From Zasmidium citrigriseum (Eukaryota; Ascomycota; Dothideomycetes; Mycosphaerellales; Mycosphaerellaceae): a stretch of DNA of 64,000 nucleotides. The translations under genes were made by a program, and so were the position numbers. The notes below the pieces were generated by a model. That model was not told the origin of the DNA. It made no database searches and was given only the letters and a program-made list of their open reading frames with translations. The DNA is taken from contig NHNW01000009.1 in assembly GCA_002786025.1 (NCBI GenBank), positions 564,376 to 628,375 on the forward strand, written 5' to 3'. Shown here one piece after another: positions 10,466 through 20,514 of this stretch. Positions within the stretch are counted from its first letter, which is position 1. Each line of letters starts with the position of its first letter.

Positions 10466-12470
10466 TCAGCTTGAGGTGGCCACCCCTGGATAACACCCAT
10501 ACCTCTCATCACTCCTATCCCAACCCACACACTGCCAACAACTCAAGACATTGCCCGGATCCACCTCCCTCTTGATCCTCAACAACCTCTCATAATTCTC
10601 CTCGCCCCAGAACGCCTCCTCATGATCCGGTTCGAAGACATCCGCTTCATTCTGATACGCACCACTGTTCGGTGTGATATCCCGCAAAGGCTGCAGAGCA
10701 GAAGAAGCGTCCATGAAAGCTTTTGATGCACTACCCGCTCCGCCTGCGGTCGGGTCGATGGGGTCCCAGACTGTAGGCATCTCGAATTGCCATAGGCTGT
10801 CGCGCCAGGCGGGCGTTACGGAGGTGTAGCCTGGTCCACCCTCAAGGTCAGAGGATGGGAGAGGGAAATTTGTCGGTGGCACCATGAGGATGTAGAAGGG
10901 GACGAGGGAGGAGATAAAGTTTGTGTTTGCGAGTTTGTTCCTCGTTATTTGGTTCATGACGGAGAGGAGTCGCGCTCTGGAATCCGCTGTGGCGAAGCTG
11001 GATCTGGGAACGAGACGGGAGACCAGAGCGTATGAGAGACCGGTGAAGCCGCCGACTGTGGAAGCTGTGCTGGTTTGCAGGAAATCGTAGTAGCCGTGTG
11101 GGAGGGTGGTTATGTTTATTTGGAGCGGGATGGAGAGGTTCGCCAGGGATTTAGCGTAGTTTATTATGGGGGCGAGGGATGCTTCGGCTTCTTGGAATGT
11201 TTTGAGCTTGGGTGTTATGCCGCCGAAACTGGCGATTGTGCCTTGCAGGGCGCCGGGGAGGATGTAGGCGCCCCAGCCGTCGGAGGCGAGGGCTGAGGCG
11301 GAGTCGATGAGGACTTTGTAGAATTTGGAGCCTTGGTCTGGGGAGAGGTGGCCGAAGGAGATTGAGGCGTACTGGAAGGAAGTTAGTAGTAGGTCTTTGC
11401 TGGGTAAAGGGTGAAGGAATATTTACCTGCATGGGCACTTCAGGATAGACATGGCTGGTGGTACTCAGCACAATTCCAAATGTTCCGCCACCGCCTCCTC
11501 GCAGAGCGAAGAAGAGGTCTTGGTTCTGGCATCGATTCGCAGTGATCACACTTCCATTGGGGAGCAGAGCCGTCATCTCCATGACATTGTCGACGCCTAG
11601 TCCGTAGTTGGGGCTTAAGACTCCATGTCCACCGCCCATTAGCCAGCCTCCAGAAGCACCGACTGAGAGGGCTGCACCGCCAGATAGCTGCAAATGTTAG
11701 GTCCAGGTTGCCATGTCGGAAGAAACCGAACGTACCATGTATCCCTTCGCGTGAGCGGCGTCGTAGAGCTGGCCAAACATATGTCCTGCTCCGTAAGTCA
11801 TGGTCGTAAAGCCCGTTGAGTTTGAGCAGCCTGCAGGCTTGAAGTCATTTGTGAAGACAATCTTGGGCTGGATGTTGTGCGTCCTATCAATACCTTGTAA
11901 GCAGCAATCTCAGTCAACGTACTTTGCCAAAGACACTCACCAAATCGCCAACGAAAACGGCGCCGAACTCCTCCCCCTATGATCATGCCCCGTATTCTTC
12001 ACCACTAGCGGAATTCCCCATTTCTTCGCAAACACCATCCCCTTATACATATGCCCCGGATCACTCGAGTCAATATAATAACTCGGCACACTCCCCTGAT
12101 GGCACGTCTGCACCAGCGCCGCAGCACTCAAAGGTAAAATCGCGCTGATCGAGCACGTCGTCCCGTTGGCCATGCATTGGCCCCAATTGGGGACTTCATA
12201 CCCGCCGAAGTAGCTCGCGATGGTTGGGCCGTCGGTGCGGCCTTGCGAGGCTGCGTGGCAGGCTGAGAGGTTTGGCGTGTTGAGGACTGTGGTTGTCCCG
12301 TTGTCGTAGCTTGTGAAGCAGGGAAGGAATTCGGGGGTTCCGGTATGGAGGGTGCCCGAGATGCTGGTGTTGAGGGATATCCATGCCGAATTGGGGACTT
12401 TGAGGATTGCTGGAAGGGCTGTCGTCAACGTGGTCCAAAACGCTAGCGACAGGAGCGATTTGGTCGCCAT
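10466..12470 (-). CDS. Secreted FAD-linked oxidoreductase, berberine-bridge-enzyme type, 614 aa, four exons
   Basis: Exons (minus): 12470-11941, 11883-11736, 11687-11427, 11371-10466. Introns are 48-57 nt with GTGAGT, GTACGT and GTAAAT donors and YAG acceptors. An N-terminal hydrophobic segment with a cleavable look (MATKSLLSLAFWTTLTTALP) indicates secretion. The FAD_binding_4 (PCMH) domain spans about residues 115-300. The covalent FAD site is expected at His162 in VKNTGHDHRGRSSAPFSLAIW. A second motif reads GGWLMGGGHGVLSPNYGLGV, typical of mono-covalent family members rather than the 6-S-Cys bicovalent ones. The C-terminal BBE motif is EAFWGEENYERLLRIKREVD followed by NVLSCWQCVGW. Such enzymes oxidise sugars, alkaloids or polyketide intermediates; the substrate is unknown. 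It is transcribed divergently from a Fungal_trans_2 regulator 1.24 kb away. Confidence 0.9.
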
Positions 12471-13709
12471 GGAATCAGCTCGACGTCTTTGGTCTCCGGC
12501 ATGATGATAGACGGAACAGTCTCCCTCTTAACAAAGACCAAGTAGCACCAACTCATCATGAACTCCGAGGCAGCATTCTTGAATGTTCAACGGAACATGC
12601 CAGCATCAATTCCCAAAGTTGTCAGTCTGTCTGCGGCTTTCAATGATCGACCCCTCTTTCTGTATGGTATTTCGAAAGGATCAACAGAATCTGGCTTCGG
12701 TGGCTGAGAAATAGCTCTTTCAGCTCGCAAAACGACGCGATTGGCTGAAAGGGTGTTCAAGAAGCTGATCTGGGAGGAGTTTCATGAATGTTTTGATAGT
12801 CTTTCGTAGATAGCTGGGCTCTGTCTTTTCTTCGCCTTTCGAGTCTGGCGCGGTCTAGATGGTACAAAGCTGAGCTCCGTCGTCTTTCATTTTGCAGGTT
12901 TAGAGCGAATCTCTCCGGACGATTGCGGTCGACGTGGATTGCGGGCGCCTGTTTCGAGGTGATGTTGATGTTGATAAGTCATGTCGTGAAGGCCAGGAAG
13001 TTATGGGTTGGACAGGGATCAGGGAAATGCCTCGTAATTCGTTACAATCCATAATCGTCGCGGTAAGGACTAACGAAGGAGGTTTATGACCTGATCTCCT
13101 CGCCGCTTTGTCAGAACCCCAGCCTTCGTCGTCCGAACACTATCACAGCCTTCCATACAGGCTATGCGGTATGGTCACACCCTGGCCTCATCTTCTTGGC
13201 TCATGAAACGATCCAGTGAAGCGGAAACGTCGGTTTCGAGGCGGCAAGACGCGGAGAAAAAGGGCCCCTCAAGCTTCGCTGGGAGGCTCCTCTTCATATC
13301 CCCTTTCTACACAGGCAGTATTGAGATGGTAGTGGAAAGAGAAGAAGCAGAAGAAGAAGAGTACGACTTCCAGAGAATCTCTGCGCTGGAGAAAGAAGAA
13401 CAACGAGCAAGAAAGATGGAAGAACGTGTGCATATGCACTGTTTACTCCCCCAGACACACAAAGTCTCTGAAGGATTCGACTTTGCGCCAATCTCACGCG
13501 CCAGTCCAAAAAGAGGTCCCGGTACCCATGCAAAGCTTGACTTCAGCTCTATCGTGTTCGGCTCTCAGTCATCATCCATGTATGCCGACCTGTCAAAGTT
13601 CGGGCATAGGTCTTGGACTATGAAATCGGTGTTGAAGCGAGACGCCGGGTCTAGAGAATAGTAGTCCTCTGTGGTCTCTAACAGAACGAAGGACCAAGAA
13701 GCAGCAGCA
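12471..13709. promoter_or_regulatory. Divergent intergenic region (FAD oxidoreductase / Fungal_trans_2 regulator)
   Basis: A 1.24-kb head-to-head spacer that must hold both promoters. A 165-codon plus-strand ORF (13164-13661) lies in it. It is rich in Glu/Lys/Arg (a coiled-coil-like EKEEQRARKMEERV stretch) and has no recognisable domain. It could be a leader ORF, a small gene or chance; I do not annotate it as a gene. Confidence 0.45.
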
Positions 13710-15362
13710 ATGGCAAAGAAGGGCTCAGCCAAAACGGAGAATCAAGCAGAGGGCGGTTTTCCGTTCAGTAAGATCTCCCATCGATATATTGCAGGATCAA
13801 AGCACTGACATAGCTATGTAGTCGTCTCATGTGGCCCGAAGCCGCCTAAAGATGGAGCCGTACGTACATTGATACGAAAGCAGGCAATGAAGGACGTTGG
13901 CCTGGCCAGGCGTCGACGGGGAAACTATGGGCGTGTTAACATGCGACAACCTATTGTCTTCGAAGACGATACCAACAGCCGAATCGAGTCAACGGTGGTG
14001 AACGATTCGGGTTCGAAGTCGGATTCGTCTTCTGGAAGCGAGACGCCTAACACGAGCAAGCACCCTTCCTCAGAAGAGACCACGGACACAGAGTGGAGTG
14101 CACAGCAGTCTGCGAACCATCTGGCCCTTACCCGCCGAACAACTAATGACCTCAACGATTGGTCGCTCCTCCTTCCGCATCCTTTGAGCTGCAATACCGC
14201 TTACGAGCAAGCGAGGGCCAAATTCTGTGTGGATATCCCGCAGCTGTCGATCCTTACGACATGGAGCGTCAGCAGGACGGCTATACCAGTGCTCTCAGCC
14301 GATCCTCTGCGTCTCTTTACATTGATGGAGGAGCAATGCTGGTCGTTTCTGGAGTACATACCGGAGTTGTATGAATCGAACAAATGTCTGGCTGCTGCGA
14401 CGGATTGCGTCCTGGCGAAGGCCTCAGAAGTTTTGTCGCCCTACCCAAACAACCCTGGGCTAACTCTGAAGCTATACGCAAAGGCTCTAAGGACGCTGCA
14501 GGATGCTATCTGCGATCCAGTTGCGTCTATCTCCGCAGAAGTGCTCGCGGCTACGCAACTGATGGCTCTGCACGAGCTCCTAGATACCACGCGTGTCACT
14601 GCGTGGATGTCTCACATCAAAGGATCGACACGACTCGTCAAGCACCGAACTCCACACCGGTTCACGTCCGACTTCGACAAGGCTCTGTTCGCAGGACACG
14701 TCGGCGCTGTGTGTTCGGAATCTTTGATCAACGACGAGCCTTGCTACTTGGATCAACCGGAATGGCTGGACTTGTATAGCTCAATCGCTCAGGAGACCAC
14801 CAATCTGACGGATCGAAGCCCACTGGTCATCAACACTCGTAAGTTGATGATTCGTCTTCCCCGTCTGTGGCACGACACAGGAAGGGCTATCGAAGGAGAG
14901 GGTATCTTTGACGACGACGTTCTCGCGGAGATAGCGGATCGCATTCGCACCATCCACAAGGAGTACCAGGACTGGCTGGAAGAATACAAATCATATTGTG
15001 TGGCATCGTCTCTGCAAGCCCCATCACCAGCTGAGATTGGGCTGAGACGACAGATCTTCGGCGAAACGATCGAATGTCTCGTCCTTTGCAAACGACTCTA
15101 TGCCGTCGTGTGCGATAAAGACCGGTTCAAAATGGAGGTTGAGGTACAAGCACTGGCAAAATTGATCATCGACCTACAACAACAGCCTTCTCATCGGCAT
15201 TCGTGGCTGTTCACTGGACATGAAGTTGGTGTTGCACATACTGCAATGGTGACGAAGGAACAGTATGAGGAAGACGTCAGTGATAAGAGTTGGGAAGAGC
15301 AGAGGCTGGCGATGAGGAGGCGGTACATGCTGTGGTCCGGATCTTTGAGGCAGACAGCTTGA
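13710..15362 (+). CDS. Fungal-specific transcription-factor-domain protein (Fungal_trans_2 type), 532 aa, two exons
   Basis: Exon 1 is 13710-13767 and exon 2 is 13822-15362. The 54-nt intron (GTAAGA...GTAG) sits in phase 1, inside the conserved opening FPFIVVSCGPKPP (with the splice restoring the Ile). The N-terminus lacks a Zn2Cys6 cluster but has the signature of the 'orphan' subgroup: KPPKDGAVRTLIRKQAMKDV, then a basic RRRRGNYGRVN. A Ser-rich linker leads to an all-helical regulatory domain from about residue 150 to the end, with ECLVLCKRLYAVVC near 410. Family members are usually nuclear regulators or homologues that have lost DNA-binding fingers. Being divergent from the FAD oxidoreductase makes local regulation possible (inference only). 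The stop lies 85 bp from the MAPEG stop (convergent). Confidence 0.8.
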
Positions 15363-15447
15363 AAGGATGCCAAACAAGAAGTGATCTGGAATTCGATACT
15401 ATACACTGCGACTGTCGATATCGTTCATCTCCGCCAAAGGACTGCAA

Positions 15448-15988
15448 CTACAATGAGCTCTCAGCTGCCTTGTTGCCTGCTCTCAACAACATCAAAATGG
15501 GGATCGAGATACTCCATGCCCAGATACCAGTTCTCGCCTGCCAAGCACCAGTCAGTATCGACTATTCGCGACCCAGGGCTAGGAATGCGGCAACTCACCA
15601 TCGCCATCGTCTCGTTCTTCACACCGATATAATACGCCATATACAACGTCCTGACCGCGAGGAAGGACATCGCCGTTCCATTCAGATCGTTCACAGGAAG
15701 CCCCGCAGCATTGCCCGCCACCATAGCGGCAGCGAAGAGAGGGAAGACTTCCATGGAGTTGAGATGGGCGCCGCGAGCTCGTGCGAGTTGATTCCAGAGT
15801 TGGGCAGGAAGTTTGCCTTTCCAGGCATCAATGTTTGTTCTTGGCATCGAATTGGAGATTTGGTTCTTGGTCGCGAGCATCAGGCGTGTGAGGCCGTATG
15901 CATGAGGGAGGATCCCCAAAGCGAAGGCGGTCGGGATTGCGTGGTAGGAGTAGTTGAAGGGTGTTGAGTTGAGTGTTGTTGAGGACAT
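15448..15988 (-). CDS. MAPEG-family membrane protein, 159 aa, two exons
   Basis: Exon 1 is 15988-15599 and exon 2 is 15537-15448; the 61-nt intron has a GTGAGT donor and CAG acceptor in phase 0. MAPEG proteins (microsomal GST / leukotriene C4 synthase superfamily) are four-helix membrane proteins; fungal members are mostly uncharacterised and sit in the ER. Hydrophobic segments are seen near residues 16-36, 78-100, 105-125 and 137-152. Conserved features are RARGAHLNSMEVFPLFAAAM (the R-x-x-x-AH-x-N-x-x-E-x-FP motif for glutathione binding), RTLYMAYYIGVKNETMAMAR and the terminal SIPILMLLRAGNKA. Ignoring the intron would replace the last helix with an unrelated 45-residue tail, which is why splicing is preferred. 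Confidence 0.88.
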
Positions 15989-16254
15989 TTTGAGCGTTGG
16001 TTTTGGATATTCGGGTTGGGATGTCTTGTTGTTCGATGGTCAAAGGTGAATTTGTTGGTAGGACTGTTGATGGGATGGATGAGTTGCAGGAGTGGTGGTT
16101 GTCTCCATTGTTATATACAACTCCATGCTCTTGAGAAGGCTGAAAGCGGTTTTTGATACCTCTTCACTTTTCGAGAATCGCTCGAGCCACTTTTCACATC
16201 GATTTCCCGAAGCGGCATGCAGTCAAGAAACTCTCCTGTGGCGCGATCGACCTA

Positions 16255-17007
16255 GCCTCAGAAGCACAGACTACCTGCCAAGGCAACTTTCTAGCTAAAC
16301 CCGTTTAGGAAAGTTGCCGCAGGCAGTCTGAGGGCCCAATCGACTGCCTGGGAGATGATTCTAAGCTCCGCTTCCAAAACAACAACATCGCGACATCGAT
16401 ATCTCGACAACCCTATCGCTTTTCGACAATCTAGCTCTGTAACTTTTTTCGCCCTATCCCTACGAGTCGATACGTACTAATATCGAGAGCGTTACGACTA
16501 ACGCGATAAGTATGAAAGATTTTAAAAAATCGCCTAAGAAAAAGACGGAAAGTAGAGATTTCTAGGAAATCTTTCACACCTCGTAATACTTAGTATATCT
16601 ATGAAATAACACTTAGAGGCCCTAGAGACGGTATATATAAACAAAGTTATAGAGAGATTTTTTTAAAATTTCGACGTCGTCGTCGAAATATCGCCGTCGA
16701 GGGAAAATAGGCCTAAGAATCATGAATTTAGACTACGAGCTTTATACCTACATCTCGCTCTAGGACTTACTTATCCGTATATAAAAGCACCCTAGATAGT
16801 AAGTATAGGAACCTAGGATTCGATTGCACTTTTTAGAATTTCGAGAACGGCTCTCGTTACGACGTTGTCGCCGTCGCAAGTTGTCGCTTTTTAGAAGGCT
16901 TAGAATCATCTCCCAAGGTGTCACTTGGGCCCTCAGACCATCTCGCGATGGTTTCCGCAACTTGTTGCTATTGGATAACCTAGCGAGCTGGTCTGAGCTT
17001 CTGAGGC
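16255..17007. mobile_element. Non-autonomous TIR DNA transposon (753 bp) with TA target-site duplication
   Basis: Outer inverted termini GCCTCAGAAGC(A/T)CAGAC begin at 16255 and end at 17007, and TA flanks both ends (16253-54, 17008-09), as for Tc1/mariner-type insertions. Inner inverted segments of 41 bp (16326-16366 and 16898-16938) share GTCTGAGGGCCCAA and GGGAGATGATTCTAAGC. The left end folds back on itself (16267-16330); the right end has a similar CTCAGACCA/TGGTCTGAG foldback (16932-16997). The interior is markedly AT-richer and TpA-rich with no credible coding frame, consistent with RIP. It lies between the MAPEG gene and the Zn2Cys6 regulator. It could be a MITE relative of a larger autonomous element; no transposase remnant is recognisable. 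Confidence 0.8.
16267..16330. repeat. Imperfect palindrome (foldback) at the left end of the TIR element
   Basis: CAGACTACCTGCC and GGCAACTTTC are mirrored by GAAAGTTGCC and GCAGGCAGTCTG around a TAAACCCGTTTA centre. The two arms form a near-complete hairpin of about 64 nt. This resembles the terminal hairpins of foldback-type MITEs. Confidence 0.75.
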
Positions 17008-17509
17008 TACGATCGACCGTTGATCAAGCGAAGCGGCTTTTCCTCGTCCATCACCACGAACGTCCCCGTCGTTCCTGCCACACTTCACAGCCACTTGATC
17101 AATGTAGTTTCCATCACCTCATGACCTCGCTTCCTCCAGACCTGCAATCAGCAACATTCATTCCATGCTCCATCGACGGTATTAGCTAAGCTGACAAAGT
17201 TCAATCCCTGCAGCCGCATCATCACAGGCCACCAAGAGTGATCGACAGCTCCGTGGGGGAGAGAGTCACTTCGACTTCAGCTCGCAGAAACCGCATCAAG
17301 ACCGCAAAAGTACTTTCCTTGCCCTAATACACCATTTCAATAGATCAAGACATATTCCTTCCTTCCATACACACCATCGATCTCAAGCAATCTTCCAAAG
17401 TGACGAAATCCTCGATCGGCCGAACGTAGCCGGGACCGAGGAGCAGAAGCCAAGGAAACCACTGCTCACTCCATGCGCGCCCTTTCATGGGCCTAAGATA
17501 AATCCCACC
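17008..17509. promoter_or_regulatory. Upstream region of the Zn2Cys6 regulator
   Basis: About 500 bp of unmutated sequence between the transposon end and the start codon of the regulator. The start has a good context (ATCCCACCATGG). No named binding site recognised. Confidence 0.4.
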
Positions 17510-19870
17510 ATGGACTCACAATCCGAAATCCCCTCCCATCGCGCCTGCGCAGCCTGCAGAGGGCAAAAAGTCCGCTGCATCCCCGACGAAAGCAACCCAG
17601 AAATCTGCCAGCGATGCGCGCGATCAGGCAGGACCTGCGTCTTCACGCCTTTGATGAAGCGCAAACAGCGCAAGAGGACGGACACCAGAGTCGCGGAGCT
17701 AGAAAGAGAAATGCGGGCTATGCGGGCGGCGTTGCAGCAGAAAGGGGATGCGGCGGGGAGGGTGAAGAGTCCGCTTGGGAATTCGAGGGTGCAGAATCAG
17801 GAGAGGACGAGTGCGCCTGTGGGGCTTTGGTATAAGGATAACATGCCTGATGCGTCGGCGACGGGGCCGGCGGGGAATTGGGAAGTTGGTGGGGAGGAGC
17901 GATATGCGAGTATGAGGGTGCAAAGAGCGGGACCGCAACTCTGGCCTTCGGAGTTCAAGAATGGGCCGCTGCAGCAGGTCAAGGATGTGATTGATAGTGG
18001 GATGATTAGTATGGCGACCGCGAGGCACTTGTTCGAGACGTATCGGACGGACGTCTTTCCGCACTATCCCATGGTTGCCATTCCGGATGATATCTCGGCG
18101 GAGGAGATGCGGTCTACGCAGCCGGCGCTGTTTTTGGCGATTATTGCTGCTTCTGCTGGGAAGGAGAATTCGGAGCTTTCGGCGGCGTTGGATAAGGAGG
18201 TCTTGCAGGCGTATGCGACGAGGAGTTTGGTGCAGTCGGAGAAGAGCTTGGAGTTGGTGAAGGCGTTGTTGGTGTCGGCGGTGTGGTATCATCCTCCGAG
18301 TAAATTTGGTCAGTTGAAGTATTATGAGTACATTCACATGGCGGCGACCATGGCGATGGATATTGGGATTGGGACGAGGCCGACCCAACATCGGAATTCT
18401 AGGTTTTCCAGACAGACGAGGCCGACGACGATTCATCCTGCTGAGGATGTTACGAATCCGGATCTGAGTATGACGCCGCGGTCAAGGGATTCCAGTCCGG
18501 ATACTGCGAGTATTGAGGCGAGGAGGACGTTTCTGGCATGTTATATTATTTGTGTGGGTGTGAGTATGAGTCTGAGGAGGCCGAATACGCTGCGATGTTC
18601 GAGTTATATCCGTGAGTCGGTGGATTATCTGGATCGAGCGCCGAATGCAATACCTACGGACCGAACGCTCGTTGCTTGGGTACGGTTGATCATGATTGCG
18701 GAGGAGATTAGTACCTCTTGGTGTTACGATGATCCTGGGAGCATCGCCTCCATAACAGAACTCAGGACCCAGCTAATGATGAAGGACTTCGAGAAGAGGT
18801 TGACGGCGTGGTATACGAACTTACCTGAAAGTGACGTCGGGACTGGAGCCATGATGATCATGTACTACACCATTCGCCTCTACCTCTTCGAGATCGCCCT
18901 CCACATCGACCACTCCTCGGAGGACTTCAAGGCGCCCTATCAGATGGGTGGCATCCACCCGTATCCGATTGAAGAGGAAGTACCCACGCAGGTCCTTGCT
19001 GAGACGATCGCAAACTGCATAGACACCTCGCATGCGCTGCTGAATACCTTCTTGGCTATGGATGTTGAAGGCTGTCGGTCGCTGCCCGTCTTCAGCTATG
19101 TGCGGATATCGTTCGCGGCATTTGTGCTGGCGAAGCTGTGCCTGTCAGCCGCTCATCCTCGAAGTCGGATCGCGAAGGTGTTGGATCGGAGTAGTCTGAA
19201 GGTTGAGAGCTACATGGACCGCGCCATCTTGCACGTCAGGAACATTGTCGGGGTGAAGCGAAGTCGCGTGCCGAGTATCTTCCTGGCGCTCCTCTTCAAG
19301 CTTCGCCAATGGTGTCTGAACCCTGACATTATCGACCACTTCGAGGACGACGTTCCACAGATCGAGAACGGAGGCGATTCTTCCTGCAGGATGATTCAGG
19401 ACAGAGAGGCGTCTGTCATTGAGCTTGATGGCGCGCGAATAACGGAGCAGATCAGCAGCAGCGAGAGCTCGCCGGCAGCTGTGAGCGGTGGTCATGCTGC
19501 GCCAGCCTCGACATTAAAGCCCATCGATGAGATGACGTTTGTGCAGGGCGTCACGCCTGGCTCGCAGAATGACAGCGTGATGCAGTATGGCAGCGGCTCG
19601 GATGAGTCTGTCGGTGGTGGCATGCCAGCGCAAGCCATTCAGCAGCCCATGACCGCCATGCCCAACACATCAGCGCCGTCGAATATGGGTCAGTGGCAAG
19701 AGGCGGGTGACCCAATGGCTATGGATAGCGAGTTGCTGCAGTTTATCGCGGAGATGAACCAGACTTCAGAAGGTGGTTTGACGGGACTCGACGACTGGGC
19801 CAGTATGCCACTGGAGACGATGGAGCAGATGAATTGGCAAATGGGAGCTGGGGCAACGAACTTGATGTGA
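17510..19870 (+). CDS. Zn2Cys6 transcription factor, War1/WarA-like, 786 aa, no introns
   Basis: A single open frame. The binuclear zinc cluster uses Cys13, 16, 23, 33, 36 and 43 (HRACAACRGQKVRCIPDESN...EICQRCARSGRTC). A basic linker (MKRKQRKRTDTR) follows, then a coiled-coil-like dimerisation helix at residues 63-80. The middle homology region starts near residue 165 (SMATARHLFETYRTDVFPHY) and includes EKSLELVKALLVSAVWYHPP, which recalls War1-type regulators of weak-acid stress; this resemblance is from memory. The C-terminus (about 620-786) is Ser/Gln/Met-rich and acidic, a typical activation domain. Target genes are unknown; adjacency to the DAO fusion gene and MAPEG gene does not prove linkage. 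The long minus-strand ORF across 17699-18436 is an antisense shadow. Confidence 0.85.
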   Translation: MDSQSEIPSHRACAACRGQKVRCIPDESNPEICQRCARSGRTCVFTPLMKRKQRKRTDTRVAELEREMRAMRAALQQKGDAAGRVKSPLGNSRVQNQERTSAPVGLWYKDNMPDASATGPAGNWEVGGEERYASMRVQRAGPQLWPSEFKNGPLQQVKDVIDSGMISMATARHLFETYRTDVFPHYPMVAIPDDISAEEMRSTQPALFLAIIAASAGKENSELSAALDKEVLQAYATRSLVQSEKSLELVKALLVSAVWYHPPSKFGQLKYYEYIHMAATMAMDIGIGTRPTQHRNSRFSRQTRPTTIHPAEDVTNPDLSMTPRSRDSSPDTASIEARRTFLACYIICVGVSMSLRRPNTLRCSSYIRESVDYLDRAPNAIPTDRTLVAWVRLIMIAEEISTSWCYDDPGSIASITELRTQLMMKDFEKRLTAWYTNLPESDVGTGAMMIMYYTIRLYLFEIALHIDHSSEDFKAPYQMGGIHPYPIEEEVPTQVLAETIANCIDTSHALLNTFLAMDVEGCRSLPVFSYVRISFAAFVLAKLCLSAAHPRSRIAKVLDRSSLKVESYMDRAILHVRNIVGVKRSRVPSIFLALLFKLRQWCLNPDIIDHFEDDVPQIENGGDSSCRMIQDREASVIELDGARITEQISSSESSPAAVSGGHAAPASTLKPIDEMTFVQGVTPGSQNDSVMQYGSGSDESVGGGMPAQAIQQPMTAMPNTSAPSNMGQWQEAGDPMAMDSELLQFIAEMNQTSEGGLTGLDDWASMPLETMEQMNWQMGAGATNLM

Positions 19871-20514
19871 GACGCGAGAAAGAGTTTACGATGTCATGTG
19901 GATATGAAGATATGACAATGCTGCTGGACCTTGGACACCTCCTCGCCTAGCCAGCTGAGCGTGCTCTGGTCAGATGGAAGGCCAGCAAACACCTCCAGGC
20001 TGGACTCGGGACATGGACAGAGAAAATAGCCGGCGGGACACCTCAGTGAATCAGTCACGGACGCTGGAGCGGTCGGGCAGGGTCGGTTCAGGCTCGACGA
20101 TAAGGTATTGTGACCTCGCGACAATAGCAAACGGCGACAATAGCTCGGAGCGGGCTTGAATAGCAGCGACCGAACGTGACTCGGGCACAATAGTCACGAA
20201 TGTGTTGTTCCTATTGTGTTATTGTCCACGCGCTTCTTATTGTCGCCGTGTGACTCTTTGGCCCATAAGTACCCTCTTCTCTTCCCTTCTGCTTCCATTT
20301 CCTTCCGCCTCAAGACAACACCCTCAAGCAACACTCGAGCACTCTCAGCAGTCACTTCAAGACCTTCCATCCGTTCTCAAGACACCTCGACACTTCCAGC
20401 GTCCTCAGGCAAAGCCACTTGACCACCGACATCTTCACACTCGCGCTCCGCTTCTCCAGAGCAGGCTACAAGACCGTATACCACTTCACACTCACGACCA
20501 AGTACTCACACACC
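19871..20514. promoter_or_regulatory. Intergenic/5' leader upstream of the zinc-finger DAO gene
   Basis: About 640 bp holding the 3' UTR of the Zn2Cys6 regulator and the promoter/leader of the DAO fusion. The most notable content is the ACAAT cluster (listed separately). Downstream of it the sequence becomes pyrimidine-rich (TTCTCTTCCCTTCTGCTTCC), typical of fungal core promoters. An upstream in-frame Met at 20419 exists. Confidence 0.5.
20107..20243. promoter_or_regulatory. Cluster of seven ACAAT/ATTGT sites
   Basis: ATTGT or ACAAT occurs at 20107, 20121, 20137, 20187, 20213, 20221 and 20239. Four copies extend to ACAATAG, and two share CGACAATAGC exactly. The ACAAT core is the known recognition core of HMG-box/Sox-like proteins (Rox1, mating-type HMG factors). 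Whether such a factor binds here is inference. Confidence 0.5.

Noticed and set aside
13164..13661. 165-codon plus ORF in the divergent promoter
   Set aside because: No family resemblance, low-complexity Glu/Lys/Arg and no supporting signals; kept only as a note.
17699..18436. 245-codon Arg-rich minus ORF in the Zn2Cys6 gene
   Set aside because: Arg/His/Pro-rich antisense artefact of the sense coding bias.
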